From Allomuricauda sp. F6463D (GTDB lineage: Bacteria > Bacteroidota > Bacteroidia > Flavobacteriales > Flavobacteriaceae): DNA of 64,000 nucleotides. Below, piece after piece: positions 45,978 to 55,531 of this stretch. Location of the stretch: positions 62,001-126,000 of the forward strand of contig NZ_JALKAN010000001.1 of assembly GCF_023015965.1 (NCBI RefSeq), given 5' to 3'. The notes under the pieces were generated by a model. It saw only the letters and a list, made by a program, of their open reading frames with translations, did not search any database and had not been told where the DNA came from. Position 1 is the stretch's first letter, and each line of letters begins with the position of its first letter. The translations under genes were made by a program, and so were the position numbers.

Positions 45978-46733
45978 CTATACAGATATTGCAATATTTG
46001 AAATAACGGGCTCTGATTGTCCAAACTTGTACCCAGTTTGGATTCGATATCTTTCAATTCCCATGGAAACTAAATAGTTTTTAATGTCATATTCAAAGGA
46101 TTTGGGGCCGCAGACATAAAAGTACTGCTCATTTTTCGTAATCTTTCGTTTGAGAAAACTGCAATTGATTCGCTGAGATAAAGGTTCCTTGTGCTTCGAC
46201 CTACTGATATACTTTAAAAAATTATTACCAAAAGTTGCTTTAAGTTTTTTTTCAAACAAAATGTTCTCTTGGTGGTCACAGGCATAGACCAAGGTGTGTT
46301 CATACTTGAACCCCTCAGTTTTTTCGTTTATTTTCTCTATAATCGGCACAAATGGGATTATTCCGGTTCCCGCAGCAAAAAAAATACCCTGTCCCCTATA
46401 CTTAAAGGTGTCCCATGGTTGGCTCAACTGGATAATAGCTCCAGGCCCTAGTAATGACAATTGATAGGTCAAACTATGTTTATGGGGCTGGACCTTGATG
46501 ATAAATTCTAAACAATGATTACCTTCGGAACTTATGATGGTGAAAGGAGCAACCTCGAGTTCAAAGCCTGGTAGGTCAATACTTATATCCATAGCTTGTC
46601 CTGCGATAAATTTTAACCCAAAAGGTTTTTGAATAAAAAGATGAATTATATTTTGATTGATATTCTCTTTTTTTATAAGTCGTGATTGGTAAGGAAAAAC
46701 GAAACCTTTTATTGAATTGTTAGTATGTTGCAT
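45978..46733 (-). CDS. Flavodoxin-reductase-type flavoprotein, paralogue of 36535-37200
   Basis: A 251-residue FAD/NAD(P)H oxidoreductase. Shared motifs with the 36.5-kb paralogue are FAAGTGIIPFVPIIEKI, SQPWDTFKYRGQG and YVCGPKSF. It has about 18 extra N-terminal residues. Its ATG lies only six bases after the second promoter element, so the transcript is probably leaderless. Together with the decarboxylase it forms a two-gene unit. Partner unknown. Confidence 0.83.
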   Translation of the reverse strand: MQHTNNSIKGFVFPYQSRLIKKENINQNIIHLFIQKPFGLKFIAGQAMDISIDLPGFELEVAPFTIISSEGNHCLEFIIKVQPHKHSLTYQLSLLGPGAIIQLSQPWDTFKYRGQGIFFAAGTGIIPFVPIIEKINEKTEGFKYEHTLVYACDHQENILFEKKLKATFGNNFLKYISRSKHKEPLSQRINCSFLKRKITKNEQYFYVCGPKSFEYDIKNYLVSMGIERYRIQTGYKFGQSEPVISNIAISV

Positions 46734-46738
46734 ACTAT

Positions 46739-46766
46739 TTGGATTAAAAATACCCTATCAGGTTAC
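46739..46766 (-). promoter_or_regulatory. ECF-sigma-type promoter (member g) of the flavin reductase-decarboxylase unit
   Basis: On the minus strand CGTTTTGTAACC, 15 bases, AATCCAA. The start codon is six bases downstream. Confidence 0.6.
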
Positions 46767-47225
46767 AAAACGGCTTTCAAGGGTTTCTGTCATAGTTCTT
46801 GAAATTGACTACCTGCTTGATTGAATAAGTGAATTTATTATATGTAGTAACCTCCTCCCGTTGAACTGGACACTTTAAAAGGAAGACTTCTGATGCTGAA
46901 ACTATTGAAAATTGGTCAGGTATTTTAGTTGTGCCTTTTGGTATTAGCAAAATTCTGCAGATATTCAAGTGAGTCTACGATTGTATGTCTTTCACTAAAT
47001 ATAAATAGGTATGGTATTTATAGAAATATGTACTTGTTTAATATTGTCATTATGTTTGATTTCATCTTCCTATGATTGATCTAAATAGAGTAAAATCCCC
47101 TACATTTGATTATTGAAGGTCCAAAAATCATATGAAGATGTCCCATGGTATGTCCTATTTTGGAAATAACAAGTTAAATATCTGGAAAATAATAGATTAA
47201 GTTGGTTTTATTGGTTCTGCCACAT
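46767..47225. other. Intergenic stretch, no gene seen
   Basis: About 460 AT-rich bases between the flavin reductase promoter and the ATPase relic. No hairpin, repeat or supported frame. Confidence 0.5.
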
Positions 47226-47567
47226 CGAAGACCCTATCAAGTGATTCCCTGCAGGAATATCGTATTTGGATTCAATCACCTTGGGTACAAGGATATACAT
47301 GACTATGGGGCTACATAGTTGTTATGTTTTGATGACTTGGGCGTGGAACAAGATGGTGTACATTTTGGTAAATCGTGCAATGTCATGGGAGAAGTATTAC
47401 TTTCCAAGTACGAGTTGTTAGTATATGAGATAAGGAAGACCCATGCCACGACCAATTTGAATGCGGGGGAATTGGAAGAGCGTTATGGAAATCGAGTAAG
47501 GTCAAGGATGCGTGTACTATTCAACCTAATGGCTTTTGATGCAAAGAGCTGCGACAAACGGTATTGA
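47226..47567 (+). pseudogene. Relic of a DnaC/IstB-like AAA+ ATPase
   Basis: One frame reads PYQVIPCRNIVFGF, then HDYGAT, a stop (TAG at 47316), LLCFDDLGVE (Walker B), HFGKSCNVMGEVLLSKYELL, HATTNLNAGELEERYGNRVRSRM and RVLFNLMAF. This matches the mid and C-terminal part of DnaC-like helicase loaders carried by phages and elements in Bacteroidota. No Walker A is found upstream in frame. It is truncated and interrupted, a mark of an old mobile element. Confidence 0.75.
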
Positions 47568-47969
47568 CCCTTGATCCGTTCTAAGACCATTCATGTGCTT
47601 TTGGAGATTTTCTTAGTCCATCTGTTTCCAGTGGCTAGTGTCACCACAAAAATCAGATTAATCAAAGCGATCTCCATAAGTAGGTTAAACATAATTCAAT
47701 TTTCTAATTCAAAAACTAAAACTGAATCCCTATCAACCTCTATGATTAAAGAAATGGATAAATACTCATATCTTAAGTAATTGATAGAGATTTTTAGTTA
47801 GAATTTTTAGAACTTTTTTTGTTAAAAGGATATTCAGGACTCCATTTTCCTTAACCTGACCACCTTGGCAATATGCCACATAAGGACCAAACTAATCACC
47901 TTTAGAAAAAGTTCCTTTCAGTTTTAATCGACCCTTTTAACTCTAACTTTTATATGTTACTTTTTAGAT
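47568..47969. other. Stretch between two relics, no intact gene
   Basis: About 400 AT-rich bases. A 69-codon plus-strand frame (47571-47780) has no family resemblance and is probably chance. Confidence 0.4.
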
Positions 47970-48365
47970 TTCCATTTCTATGAGAAACGCGTTTACGTAT
48001 CTTAAACATTTTGCATAACTTCCCAACTGCAAATCTAAATTTAGGAAACCTATATTTTTCATGCCGTCCTAGAAAAGGACCCTGCTTTGGAAAAGGTATT
48101 GCATACCTATTTAGCGAGGGGACAGCTGTTGTAGAGGCGATGGCTTTTTTAGTATATCCCGCTCCAGATCTGTACCCCTTAAATGTTTAATTAATTCAGC
48201 CATTTCATGTTTCTCGTCCATCAACTTCGGGTTTCCCCATCCAGGGAGAACTATTGTCCCTTTAATGATGAATTCCCGTCGCTATCGCTATCGGTTCAAT
48301 GCGGATGTATGTATGTCCAGTTCCCTGTATATCTCCACAACGCAACCATGAACATAGCTGAGTAC
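47970..48365 (-). mobile_element. Degenerate IS3-family insertion sequence remnant
   Basis: On the minus strand an OrfA relic (48111-48360) reads VVEIYRELDIHTSALNR, two stops, then RREFIIKGTIVLPGWGNPKL, MDEKHEMAELIKHLRG and TDLERDILKKPSPLQQ, which is the HTH and leucine-rich end of IS3 OrfA. A piece of OrfB start follows (KYRFPKFRFAVGKLCKMFKI, about 47975-48066). The transposase DDE core and both terminal repeats are not seen. It is inactive. Confidence 0.8.
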
Positions 48366-48641
48366 CACAACTTTTCTTAAAACTCTACCGTGTCATTCTA
48401 TATTCTTTTGACATGTTTCCAAATTAATTCAAGCAGGCGACATGTATTTATCTTTATGTCTATTTAAATATAGTAAGTCCATATTTTTTGTTACGTCTAC
48501 TATATATAATCAATCGAAACGGTCTAAAGTTGACTACTCGGTTAACAGATTTGAAAAATGCTACTTATTAATTGTATTAGGTGTGCGTGTGTTTTTTTAT
48601 TCCATTCCGACTTTGTCCAAAATCAAATGTTCGGACATGTC

Positions 48642-49247
48642 TTATGATGAATTGGTGGCTTCATTTTTTCGAAAACAGATCAAAGTGAACAATATTTGGA
48701 ATTTTCCATATAATTTTTCCTTTAAAATCTTGTAGGCATTGGAGAGATGGCCTTCAACTGTTTTTACAGATATTCCAAGGTAATCTGAAATCTCAATATT
48801 CGTCAATCCCTCCTTTTTACTCATAATCAAGACCTGTTTGCATTTTTTGGGCAAATTCAGGATTTCTATATCCAACAATTCAAGTTTTTGGCTCAAATTA
48901 TTTTGACACTCTTCTTTCACTACGGAATCCATCGTTTCAGAAAAAGTCCTTTCAAAGAAATAGGTTTCTTTACGGTACTTTTTAATATGATCCAGATACT
49001 TATTTTTAAGGGTTTTATATAGCCAGCCCTTTAGAACAGTATTGACACTGATATTCTCTTTTTTCTGCCACAGTCCAAAAAAAGTCTCTTGGACCAAGTC
49101 CTTTGCCAAAAGCTCATCCCTTGACAGACTTTTGGCATAAATATATAGTTCGTCATAGTACAGTACCATGGTCTTTTTGAACACCACCCTGTCTCCTTTC
49201 CGAATCGCGACTATATCAATATTTTCCTTATGATCTTGCGAATTCAT
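48642..49247 (-). CDS. ECF-type RNA polymerase sigma factor (FecI-like)
   Basis: About 201 residues. Region 2 is seen in KTMVLYYDELYIYAKSLSR, LLAKDLVQETFFGLWQ and LKGWLYKTLKNKYLDHIKKY; region 4 in LPKKCKQVLIMSKKEGLTN and EISDYLGISVKTVEGHLSNAYK. I chose ATG at 49247; the frame extends to a TTG at 49262. It is divergent from a FecR-type anti-sigma gene 115 bases away, and a STN-bearing SusC follows, giving a complete surface-signalling set. It should activate the 50.6-55.5 kb operon when substrate binds. Confidence 0.88.
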   Translation of the reverse strand: MNSQDHKENIDIVAIRKGDRVVFKKTMVLYYDELYIYAKSLSRDELLAKDLVQETFFGLWQKKENISVNTVLKGWLYKTLKNKYLDHIKKYRKETYFFERTFSETMDSVVKEECQNNLSQKLELLDIEILNLPKKCKQVLIMSKKEGLTNIEISDYLGISVKTVEGHLSNAYKILKEKLYGKFQILFTLICFRKNEATNSS

Positions 49248-49362
49248 ACCGACTATTTTCAAAGTCTCCCCAATATTATCAATATTTTTTGATTAAAACC
49301 AAGGGTTTTTAAAAATCAAATCGTTTAACAAGTAACAATTTGGTAATTCGCATTTAACAAAA

Positions 49363-50520
49363 ATGAAAGATAAACAAATAGAAAAAATCATATTAAATTT
49401 CTTTGAAAATGCATCAAGCCCTGAAGAAATTGAACAATTGTCCCAATGGGTAAAGGATAATCCCTCATCTTTTAAAGAGTCTGCAGAACTCCATTATTTG
49501 ATTGCACGATTCATGAGGGAAGACAATATTGAGCAATACAAAAAAGAATTGATTTTAAAGTTTGACCACAACATTAAGACTAAAAGAAGACGCAATACGG
49601 TCTGGTTGAAATATGCAGCGATATTTATCGGTGTATTTTCCATTTCCATTTATTTCTATTTACACGATAATGGGGGCGAAAGGACCAAGACAAAGGAAGT
49701 TACCATTACTTTGGGGAATGGACAAACCAAAGAAACTTTGAAAGACAATACGATTGGAATAGTGTCCCGTTCAAACAATTTTGTAGCCAGACAGGAAGGG
49801 GCAAAAATTGTTTATGATAAAATGAGTGTTGAAAATAAAAATCATGACCAACAATTGGTGTACAACACCTTGGAAGTGCCCTATGGTAAAAAATTCCAAG
49901 TGGTCTTATCGGATGGTTCTGAAGTTTATCTTAATTCCGGCTCATCCTTAACATATCCCGTGGCATTTTTTAAAAAAGGAATAAGGAATGTGGTATTGAG
50001 AGGTGAGGCTTATTTCACAGTAAAATCAGATTCCTTGAGGCCTTTTGTTGTGAGTACGGGTACGGTAGAGACCAGAGTGTTGGGGACTCAATTCAATGTT
50101 TCAGGTTACGCGGATGATGAATATACCAAGGTAGTTTTGGTGGAAGGCAGTCTTACTGTTGGGGGAAATAATGGTCTATCGGCATCGGCCCCTGTTCTTT
50201 TAAAACCCAACCAAATCGCATCATATTCCGATTCTACCAAAGAGATGGTCGTTGACAGTGTCGATGTGAGTAGCCACATTGCATGGAAGGAAGGTGTACT
50301 CTTGTTCAAGAACGAAGATTTTTACCAAATCACGAAAAAGCTGGAAAGACATTACAATATAGAAATTGAAATCAATGATGAACTTTTGAGAAAGGAAAAA
50401 TACACCGGAAGGTTTGAAACAGAGACCATCGAAGAGGTATTCCAAGGTTTCCAAAGAATCAAAGGTTTTGACTACAATATATCCAACAAAAAAATAATAC
50501 TAACTCAAAAAATCAAATAG
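49363..50520 (+). CDS. FecR-family anti-sigma factor
   Basis: A 385-residue inner-membrane regulator. The cytoplasmic N-terminus (residues 1-80) would hold the sigma factor. One helix follows (YAAIFIGVFSISIYFYL). The periplasmic part has the FecR domain (LEVPYGKKFQVVLSDGSEVYLNSGSSLTYP, VLRGEAYFTVKSD, VLGTQFNVSGY in short stretches) and a C-terminal STN-like DUF4974 domain (YQITKKLERHYNIEIEI, YTGRFETETIEEVFQGF). It is divergent from the sigma gene and about 100 bases ahead of susC. Confidence 0.92.
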   Translation: MKDKQIEKIILNFFENASSPEEIEQLSQWVKDNPSSFKESAELHYLIARFMREDNIEQYKKELILKFDHNIKTKRRRNTVWLKYAAIFIGVFSISIYFYLHDNGGERTKTKEVTITLGNGQTKETLKDNTIGIVSRSNNFVARQEGAKIVYDKMSVENKNHDQQLVYNTLEVPYGKKFQVVLSDGSEVYLNSGSSLTYPVAFFKKGIRNVVLRGEAYFTVKSDSLRPFVVSTGTVETRVLGTQFNVSGYADDEYTKVVLVEGSLTVGGNNGLSASAPVLLKPNQIASYSDSTKEMVVDSVDVSSHIAWKEGVLLFKNEDFYQITKKLERHYNIEIEINDELLRKEKYTGRFETETIEEVFQGFQRIKGFDYNISNKKIILTQKIK

Positions 50521-50622
50521 CCCATGAGATGAACTTAGTAGAACCAGGAATTGCTGGAACAATCCCTGGATTCCAAACAAATTTAAAAACTGAATGACCA
50601 ATTTTTAAAACATTTCAAAAAT

Positions 50623-53600
50623 ATGAAAAACGCACTATGCAAAAACTATTTTTCGCTTAAAATAGATTTGAAAATGAAAATTTCAGCATTGTTTTTGTTG
50701 GTTGCACTATTCCAACTGCAAGCCAACAGCTCCTATTCACAGAAATTCATTTCCATGAAAATGGAGAATGCTACCCTTTCATCGATTTTCATCGAAATAG
50801 AAAAGAATACGGATTACAATATTTTATATCAAAACGCTGCTCTTGATATCAATAGAAGAATCACTATCGATGTGAAGAAAGTAAAAATAGGAACCCTTAT
50901 GGACCTTATTTTGAAAGAAAGCAATGTTTCCTTCGAAGTACGAAGAAAGCTCATCGTGCTTTTGAAAAAAGAATCAATCCCAGATAATGACGAGTCAATC
51001 AATTCAGGGAAACTTAAGCAAAGTATGATGGTAACCGGTATCGTTACCGATGAGAAAAATGCTCCATTACCGGGTGTAAGTATTGTTTTAAAAGGTACGA
51101 CCAAGGGGGTTTCTTCAGATTTTGATGGGAAATATACAATCGAAGCGTCCAAAGACGATGCTCTATTGTATTCTTACATTGGTTACCAAACCACTGAAAT
51201 TATCGTTGGTGATGAAGCGACCATCAATATAGCCATGGTTCCTAGTGTTAGCAACTTGGAAGAAGTGGTGGTAACGGCAATTGGTACCAAGCAGCTCAAA
51301 GATGAATCAGGTTCCACAAGTTCCTCTATCCAATCGGACAATATAGAAAGGGCAGGGGAAGCAGGTCTCATCAATGCCATGGCAGGGAAGGCCTCCGGGG
51401 TTCGGATCGGTAAGTCCAATGGAGATCCCGGCGCAGGTTCATCAATACAAATACGTGGTGCCAATACCATTCAAGGGTCAAGCCAACCCTTAATCATCCT
51501 GGATGGTATTCCTGTTAGCAACGACAATATCGGGGACGTTACCCTGAGCCAACAGTCTAGATTGGACGACATTAACCCCAAGGATATAGCCTCGGTACAA
51601 ATTTTGAAAGGAGCATCCGCAGCCGCTCTTTGGGGTTCCCGGGCGGCCAATGGGGTTATTGTCATCACCACCAAGAGTGGGCAATTGGGCAAGAAACCAT
51701 CCGTACAATATTCCTTTTCACAATCCTATGATTACATCAATGTCCGAACGCCGTTACAAGATTCCTATGGACAGGGGCGTAATGGGGCGTATAGTGCATC
51801 GTTCGCAGAATCATGGGGGGATAAGATAGCAGATCGTGCCGGTGGACCGGATGAAGTGGATAACTCTGGGGCCTTTTTTGTACCGAATACCACAGGGGAA
51901 CGATATTTTCCTGTGATTACTAAAAATTCCAGGGAAACCTATACCGACAGTAATTATGACAAAGTCTTTCGGATAGGAACCTTTTCACAGCACAATGTAT
52001 CGGTAAGTGGTGGAGGGGAAAAAGCTTCCTACTTTTTTAGTTATGAAAACCTCGATCAAAAGGGAATCATCGAAAATTATGATTACAAACGACAAAATAT
52101 TAGGTTGAACACGAAGTTCCAAGTCACCGACTGGTTATCTTGGAACAATAGGTTATCCTATACCAATACCAAATCCAATCGTATAGAACAGGCCGGTAAT
52201 ACTACGAACGGTATCCTATTGGGGCTTTTACGAGCCGCGCCAGATTTTGACATTACGGATTATAACGGTACCTATACCGCATCCAATGGGGAAATATTTA
52301 CAAATCGCCAACGCTCGTACAGAAGACACCTTGGGGAGTCGGAAAACCCCATTTACAACAACCCCTTATGGACCCTCAATGAACAGAAGGCACCCAATGA
52401 TGTCAATAGGTTTATCATAAATCCTGAACTGACCATTGACCCTGTAAATTGGCTAAAAGTCATCCTTAGGGGAGGTCTGGATTACTATACGGACTCAAGA
52501 AGCCAATTTTATCCGATTGGATCGGCAAGCGGACTAAGAAGTGGGGGATATTGGAGCCAGACCGACATTAACAGTAAAGAATTCAATTTGGATGGGATTC
52601 TTATCGCTACCCATGATTTTAACAGTGATTTTGGGGTGTCAGCTACCCTCGGTGTGAACTTCAATGATAGGAAGAGGACCATCAATACGAACACAATAAG
52701 CCCTTTTGCTGTTGATTCAAGATTGCCCACACCTGATCTTAATCCAGATCAAGCGGCTTCTGCGTGGAATCGAACTCTTCAACACATTCGTTCCAACCGT
52801 GGCTATGGTATATTGGGTGTAAGCCTTTACAATCAACTGTTTATCAACTTTTCAGGAGCCATGGAAGCTTCTTCTACTATAAAGGGTAGTTTTTTCTATC
52901 CATCTGTCGACATGGCATGGCAATTCAGTGATTTTATGGATTCCGATTTCTTGAGTTTTGGAAAATTTAGGGCTGCTTGGGGAAAAGTAGGTATCCAACC
53001 GGCACCCTATAAGTTCGAGACCTTGGCCACTACAGGATTTTCCACCTTTGGCGGAAGTTTTATGGTCGATTCGGAAAAAGGGAATCCCAATTTGAAGCCG
53101 GAGATCAAAACAGAATGGGAAGTAGGAAGTGACCTTCGGTTCTTCAAGGATAGAGTGGGATTGGGTGTAACCTACTATAGGAATGAGACCAAGGATATCC
53201 TTTTCGCTGTGAAAGCCAATCCGAGCTCAGGTTTCAACTTTAACTATAAAAACGCCGCTGTTATAGAAAACAAAGGCTTTGAAATAGATTTAACTGGTAA
53301 ACTAATTGAAACGGACGACTTAACCCTTTCAATAAGTACCAATTACAATAACAATGAAAACATGGTTGTTGATATTGCAGGAGCGGAAACCGTGGATATA
53401 GGAGGGACTTCAAAAGCCGTCAAAGGGTATCCCATGAGTTCATTCTTTCTACCCGGTACCTTACGAAATGAAGACAATAGCCTAGCATTGGACCCCAACG
53501 GGTTTCCACAGTTGGATACCGACAGTCGTGTTCTCGGAGATCCCAATCCGGATTGGAGAGGTGGACTGGGTATGGAGTTACAATGGAATGACTTTGATTT

Positions 53601-54120
53601 TAGTTTTCTGTTTGAGCATTCACATGGTGGTGACTACATCAACAGGACCAGGGTCGTGCTTTACGGATTTGGTGTCCATGAAGATGTTGCCCAAGAGGTT
53701 ACCTTAACCGAGGATCTTGTAAATGTAAACGGGGATGTTATCCCCGCTGGGACGACTGTTCGGGGAAATATTGACAACTTTGGAGGGGGTAATGTGTTGC
53801 TTGATGAATCTTGGTATCGGGGCATAGGTGGTGGCCTTGGTTTTAACAAGACCAATGATCTGTACATTGAGGATGCCACATGGACGAAACTTCGAAATGT
53901 TACCTTCGGTTATACCTTCTCTGACCTAAAAGTAACCAAAAAGATTGCATTGGATTCCTTTCGGATATCCGTGACCGGACGTGATCTTATCCTTTGGACA
54001 GATATCAAGGATGTTGACCCCGAGACCAATAATTATGGGGTGAGCAATGCTTTTGGAATGAATTATTTCAACAATCCTGGGACTAGGTCAATTTTGTTCA
54101 ATGTTCAAGCCAACTTCTAA
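50623..54120 (+). CDS. SusC/RagA-family TonB-linked transporter with STN signalling domain
   Basis: A 1165-residue outer-membrane protein. Signal peptide SALFLLVALFQLQANSSYSQ is followed by an STN domain (MENATLSSIFIEIEKNTDYNILYQ, about 47-110) that contacts FecR in the periplasm. Then come the carboxypeptidase-regulatory-like domain (VTGIVTDEKNAPLPGVSIVLKG), TonB box region EEVVVTAIG, plug (IQIRGANTIQGSSQPLIILDG, ALWGSRAANGVIVITTKSG in parts) and barrel ending FNVQANF. It imports a substrate with the SusD encoded 13 bases later. The first SusC in this window lacks STN. Confidence 0.93.
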   Translation: MKNALCKNYFSLKIDLKMKISALFLLVALFQLQANSSYSQKFISMKMENATLSSIFIEIEKNTDYNILYQNAALDINRRITIDVKKVKIGTLMDLILKESNVSFEVRRKLIVLLKKESIPDNDESINSGKLKQSMMVTGIVTDEKNAPLPGVSIVLKGTTKGVSSDFDGKYTIEASKDDALLYSYIGYQTTEIIVGDEATINIAMVPSVSNLEEVVVTAIGTKQLKDESGSTSSSIQSDNIERAGEAGLINAMAGKASGVRIGKSNGDPGAGSSIQIRGANTIQGSSQPLIILDGIPVSNDNIGDVTLSQQSRLDDINPKDIASVQILKGASAAALWGSRAANGVIVITTKSGQLGKKPSVQYSFSQSYDYINVRTPLQDSYGQGRNGAYSASFAESWGDKIADRAGGPDEVDNSGAFFVPNTTGERYFPVITKNSRETYTDSNYDKVFRIGTFSQHNVSVSGGGEKASYFFSYENLDQKGIIENYDYKRQNIRLNTKFQVTDWLSWNNRLSYTNTKSNRIEQAGNTTNGILLGLLRAAPDFDITDYNGTYTASNGEIFTNRQRSYRRHLGESENPIYNNPLWTLNEQKAPNDVNRFIINPELTIDPVNWLKVILRGGLDYYTDSRSQFYPIGSASGLRSGGYWSQTDINSKEFNLDGILIATHDFNSDFGVSATLGVNFNDRKRTINTNTISPFAVDSRLPTPDLNPDQAASAWNRTLQHIRSNRGYGILGVSLYNQLFINFSGAMEASSTIKGSFFYPSVDMAWQFSDFMDSDFLSFGKFRAAWGKVGIQPAPYKFETLATTGFSTFGGSFMVDSEKGNPNLKPEIKTEWEVGSDLRFFKDRVGLGVTYYRNETKDILFAVKANPSSGFNFNYKNAAVIENKGFEIDLTGKLIETDDLTLSISTNYNNNENMVVDIAGAETVDIGGTSKAVKGYPMSSFFLPGTLRNEDNSLALDPNGFPQLDTDSRVLGDPNPDWRGGLGMELQWNDFDFSFLFEHSHGGDYINRTRVVLYGFGVHEDVAQEVTLTEDLVNVNGDVIPAGTTVRGNIDNFGGGNVLLDESWYRGIGGGLGFNKTNDLYIEDATWTKLRNVTFGYTFSDLKVTKKIALDSFRISVTGRDLILWTDIKDVDPETNNYGVSNAFGMNYFNNPGTRSILFNVQANF

Positions 54121-54133
54121 AACTTAAACTATC

Positions 54134-55531
54134 ATGAAATCAACATATATAAAATTTCTATTGATTTTCACCACTATTACTTTTTTGAGTTGTGAAAAGT
54201 TAGTCGACGACTTAAATGAAAATCCTAATCAATTGACCCTGAACGACATTGACCCCGGACTTTTCCTAAATGGGGCGGAGCTCTCGAACATAGCTATTCA
54301 ATTGGGGCCTTATAGCAGGATGGCCGGTTACTGGTCCGGTCAATTGATCGGGTTTGAACAGGTGGACCTGGAACGCTTTCAATATAATGTGGCCAATAAC
54401 ACATTTGACTGGGATGGATACCAAAGCGTGTTGACCCCATTGAGAAATATACAGGAAAGAACAACGGATAACCCTTTGCTGTTGGGTATATCGAAGGTGG
54501 TTGAGGCCCACTTGGTAGGTACTTATGCATCCTTGTTCGGGGACATCCCCTATTCTGAAGCATTGGGGGAAATAGAAAACCCAAAGTTTGATGACCAGAT
54601 CGTTATTTTTGAACAATTGCAGCTTGTATTGGATGAAGCAATTATAGCTCTTGAGGTGGCCCAGGGTTTTGGAGTCCTGGAAGATTATATCTTCCAAGGA
54701 GACCGTATCAAATGGCTGGAATCCGCATGGACACTGAAAGCACGTTATTATATGCACACTAAGGAATATGGATTGGCATATAATGCCGCACTGAACGGGA
54801 TATCCTCCAGTGACAACAACATGATGTTCAACCCTCTAGATGTTACGGGGCAGAATGCTACCAAAAACAAGTACTATATTGTTTTGGCCGGTGGGCCTAA
54901 CGTGGGTACAGGCGATAGCTATCTGATGCAGCTTTTGGATGGCACAAGCAGTATTTCTCGCAATAATGCCAAGACCGATGAGACTGCCAGGCGCCAGTAT
55001 TATATCATTGATCAATCGGATGCGGATGGAAATCTAGGTGTGGCACAGGAACTGGAGCCACAACCTATGATCACCTATCAGGAGAACTTACTCATCTTGG
55101 CTGAGTCGGGAACAAGGACCCAGGGTTTCAATGTAGGTTTAGGGCATTTGAACCAACTACGTGATTTCTTGAACACAGGAAATTTTTTAAATTCCAATTT
55201 TGTGGCTGAGCCTTATGTGTATGAATCCTATGTCAGTGAGGATTTTGATGCCGGTGGCATGGAGAATGTGGACAATATCGAACCTGAAAGAGCATTGTTA
55301 CGTGAAATCGTGGAAGAGAGGTATGTGACAGGTTTTACTACATACATGCCTTTTGATGATGCACGTAGGTTGAAAAAAGAAGATTCGGATATTGCCGTTC
55401 CCTTTCCGTTGAATGTACCGACCAGCACCCAAAATGTGGAGCGTATGTTGTATCCACAGGATGAGGTTTTGTCCAATCCCATGGCACCTACCGATCCAGG
55501 GCTGTATGCACCTACTAGAGTGAACCAATAA
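54134..55531 (+). CDS. SusD/RagB-family outer-membrane lipoprotein
   Basis: A 465-residue lipoprotein, lipobox FLSC, start CEKLVDDLNENPNQLTLNDIDP, then TPR-like repeats including LLGISKVVEAHLVGTYASLFGDIPYSEAL and WLESAWTLKARYYMHTKEYGLAYNAA in short stretches. It caps the SusC barrel. The following gene begins directly after its stop codon. No glycoside hydrolase is encoded nearby; the neighbours point to an amino-acid-derived substrate. Confidence 0.9.
   Translation: MKSTYIKFLLIFTTITFLSCEKLVDDLNENPNQLTLNDIDPGLFLNGAELSNIAIQLGPYSRMAGYWSGQLIGFEQVDLERFQYNVANNTFDWDGYQSVLTPLRNIQERTTDNPLLLGISKVVEAHLVGTYASLFGDIPYSEALGEIENPKFDDQIVIFEQLQLVLDEAIIALEVAQGFGVLEDYIFQGDRIKWLESAWTLKARYYMHTKEYGLAYNAALNGISSSDNNMMFNPLDVTGQNATKNKYYIVLAGGPNVGTGDSYLMQLLDGTSSISRNNAKTDETARRQYYIIDQSDADGNLGVAQELEPQPMITYQENLLILAESGTRTQGFNVGLGHLNQLRDFLNTGNFLNSNFVAEPYVYESYVSEDFDAGGMENVDNIEPERALLREIVEERYVTGFTTYMPFDDARRLKKEDSDIAVPFPLNVPTSTQNVERMLYPQDEVLSNPMAPTDPGLYAPTRVNQ

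Noticed and set aside
47571-47780. 69-codon plus-strand frame after the ATPase relic
   Set aside because: Repetitive Ser/Ile/Lys composition, no homology, probably chance in AT-rich DNA.
48442-48735. 97-codon plus-strand frame overlapping the sigma factor gene end
   Set aside because: It runs antisense into a well-supported gene and shows no recognisable protein features.
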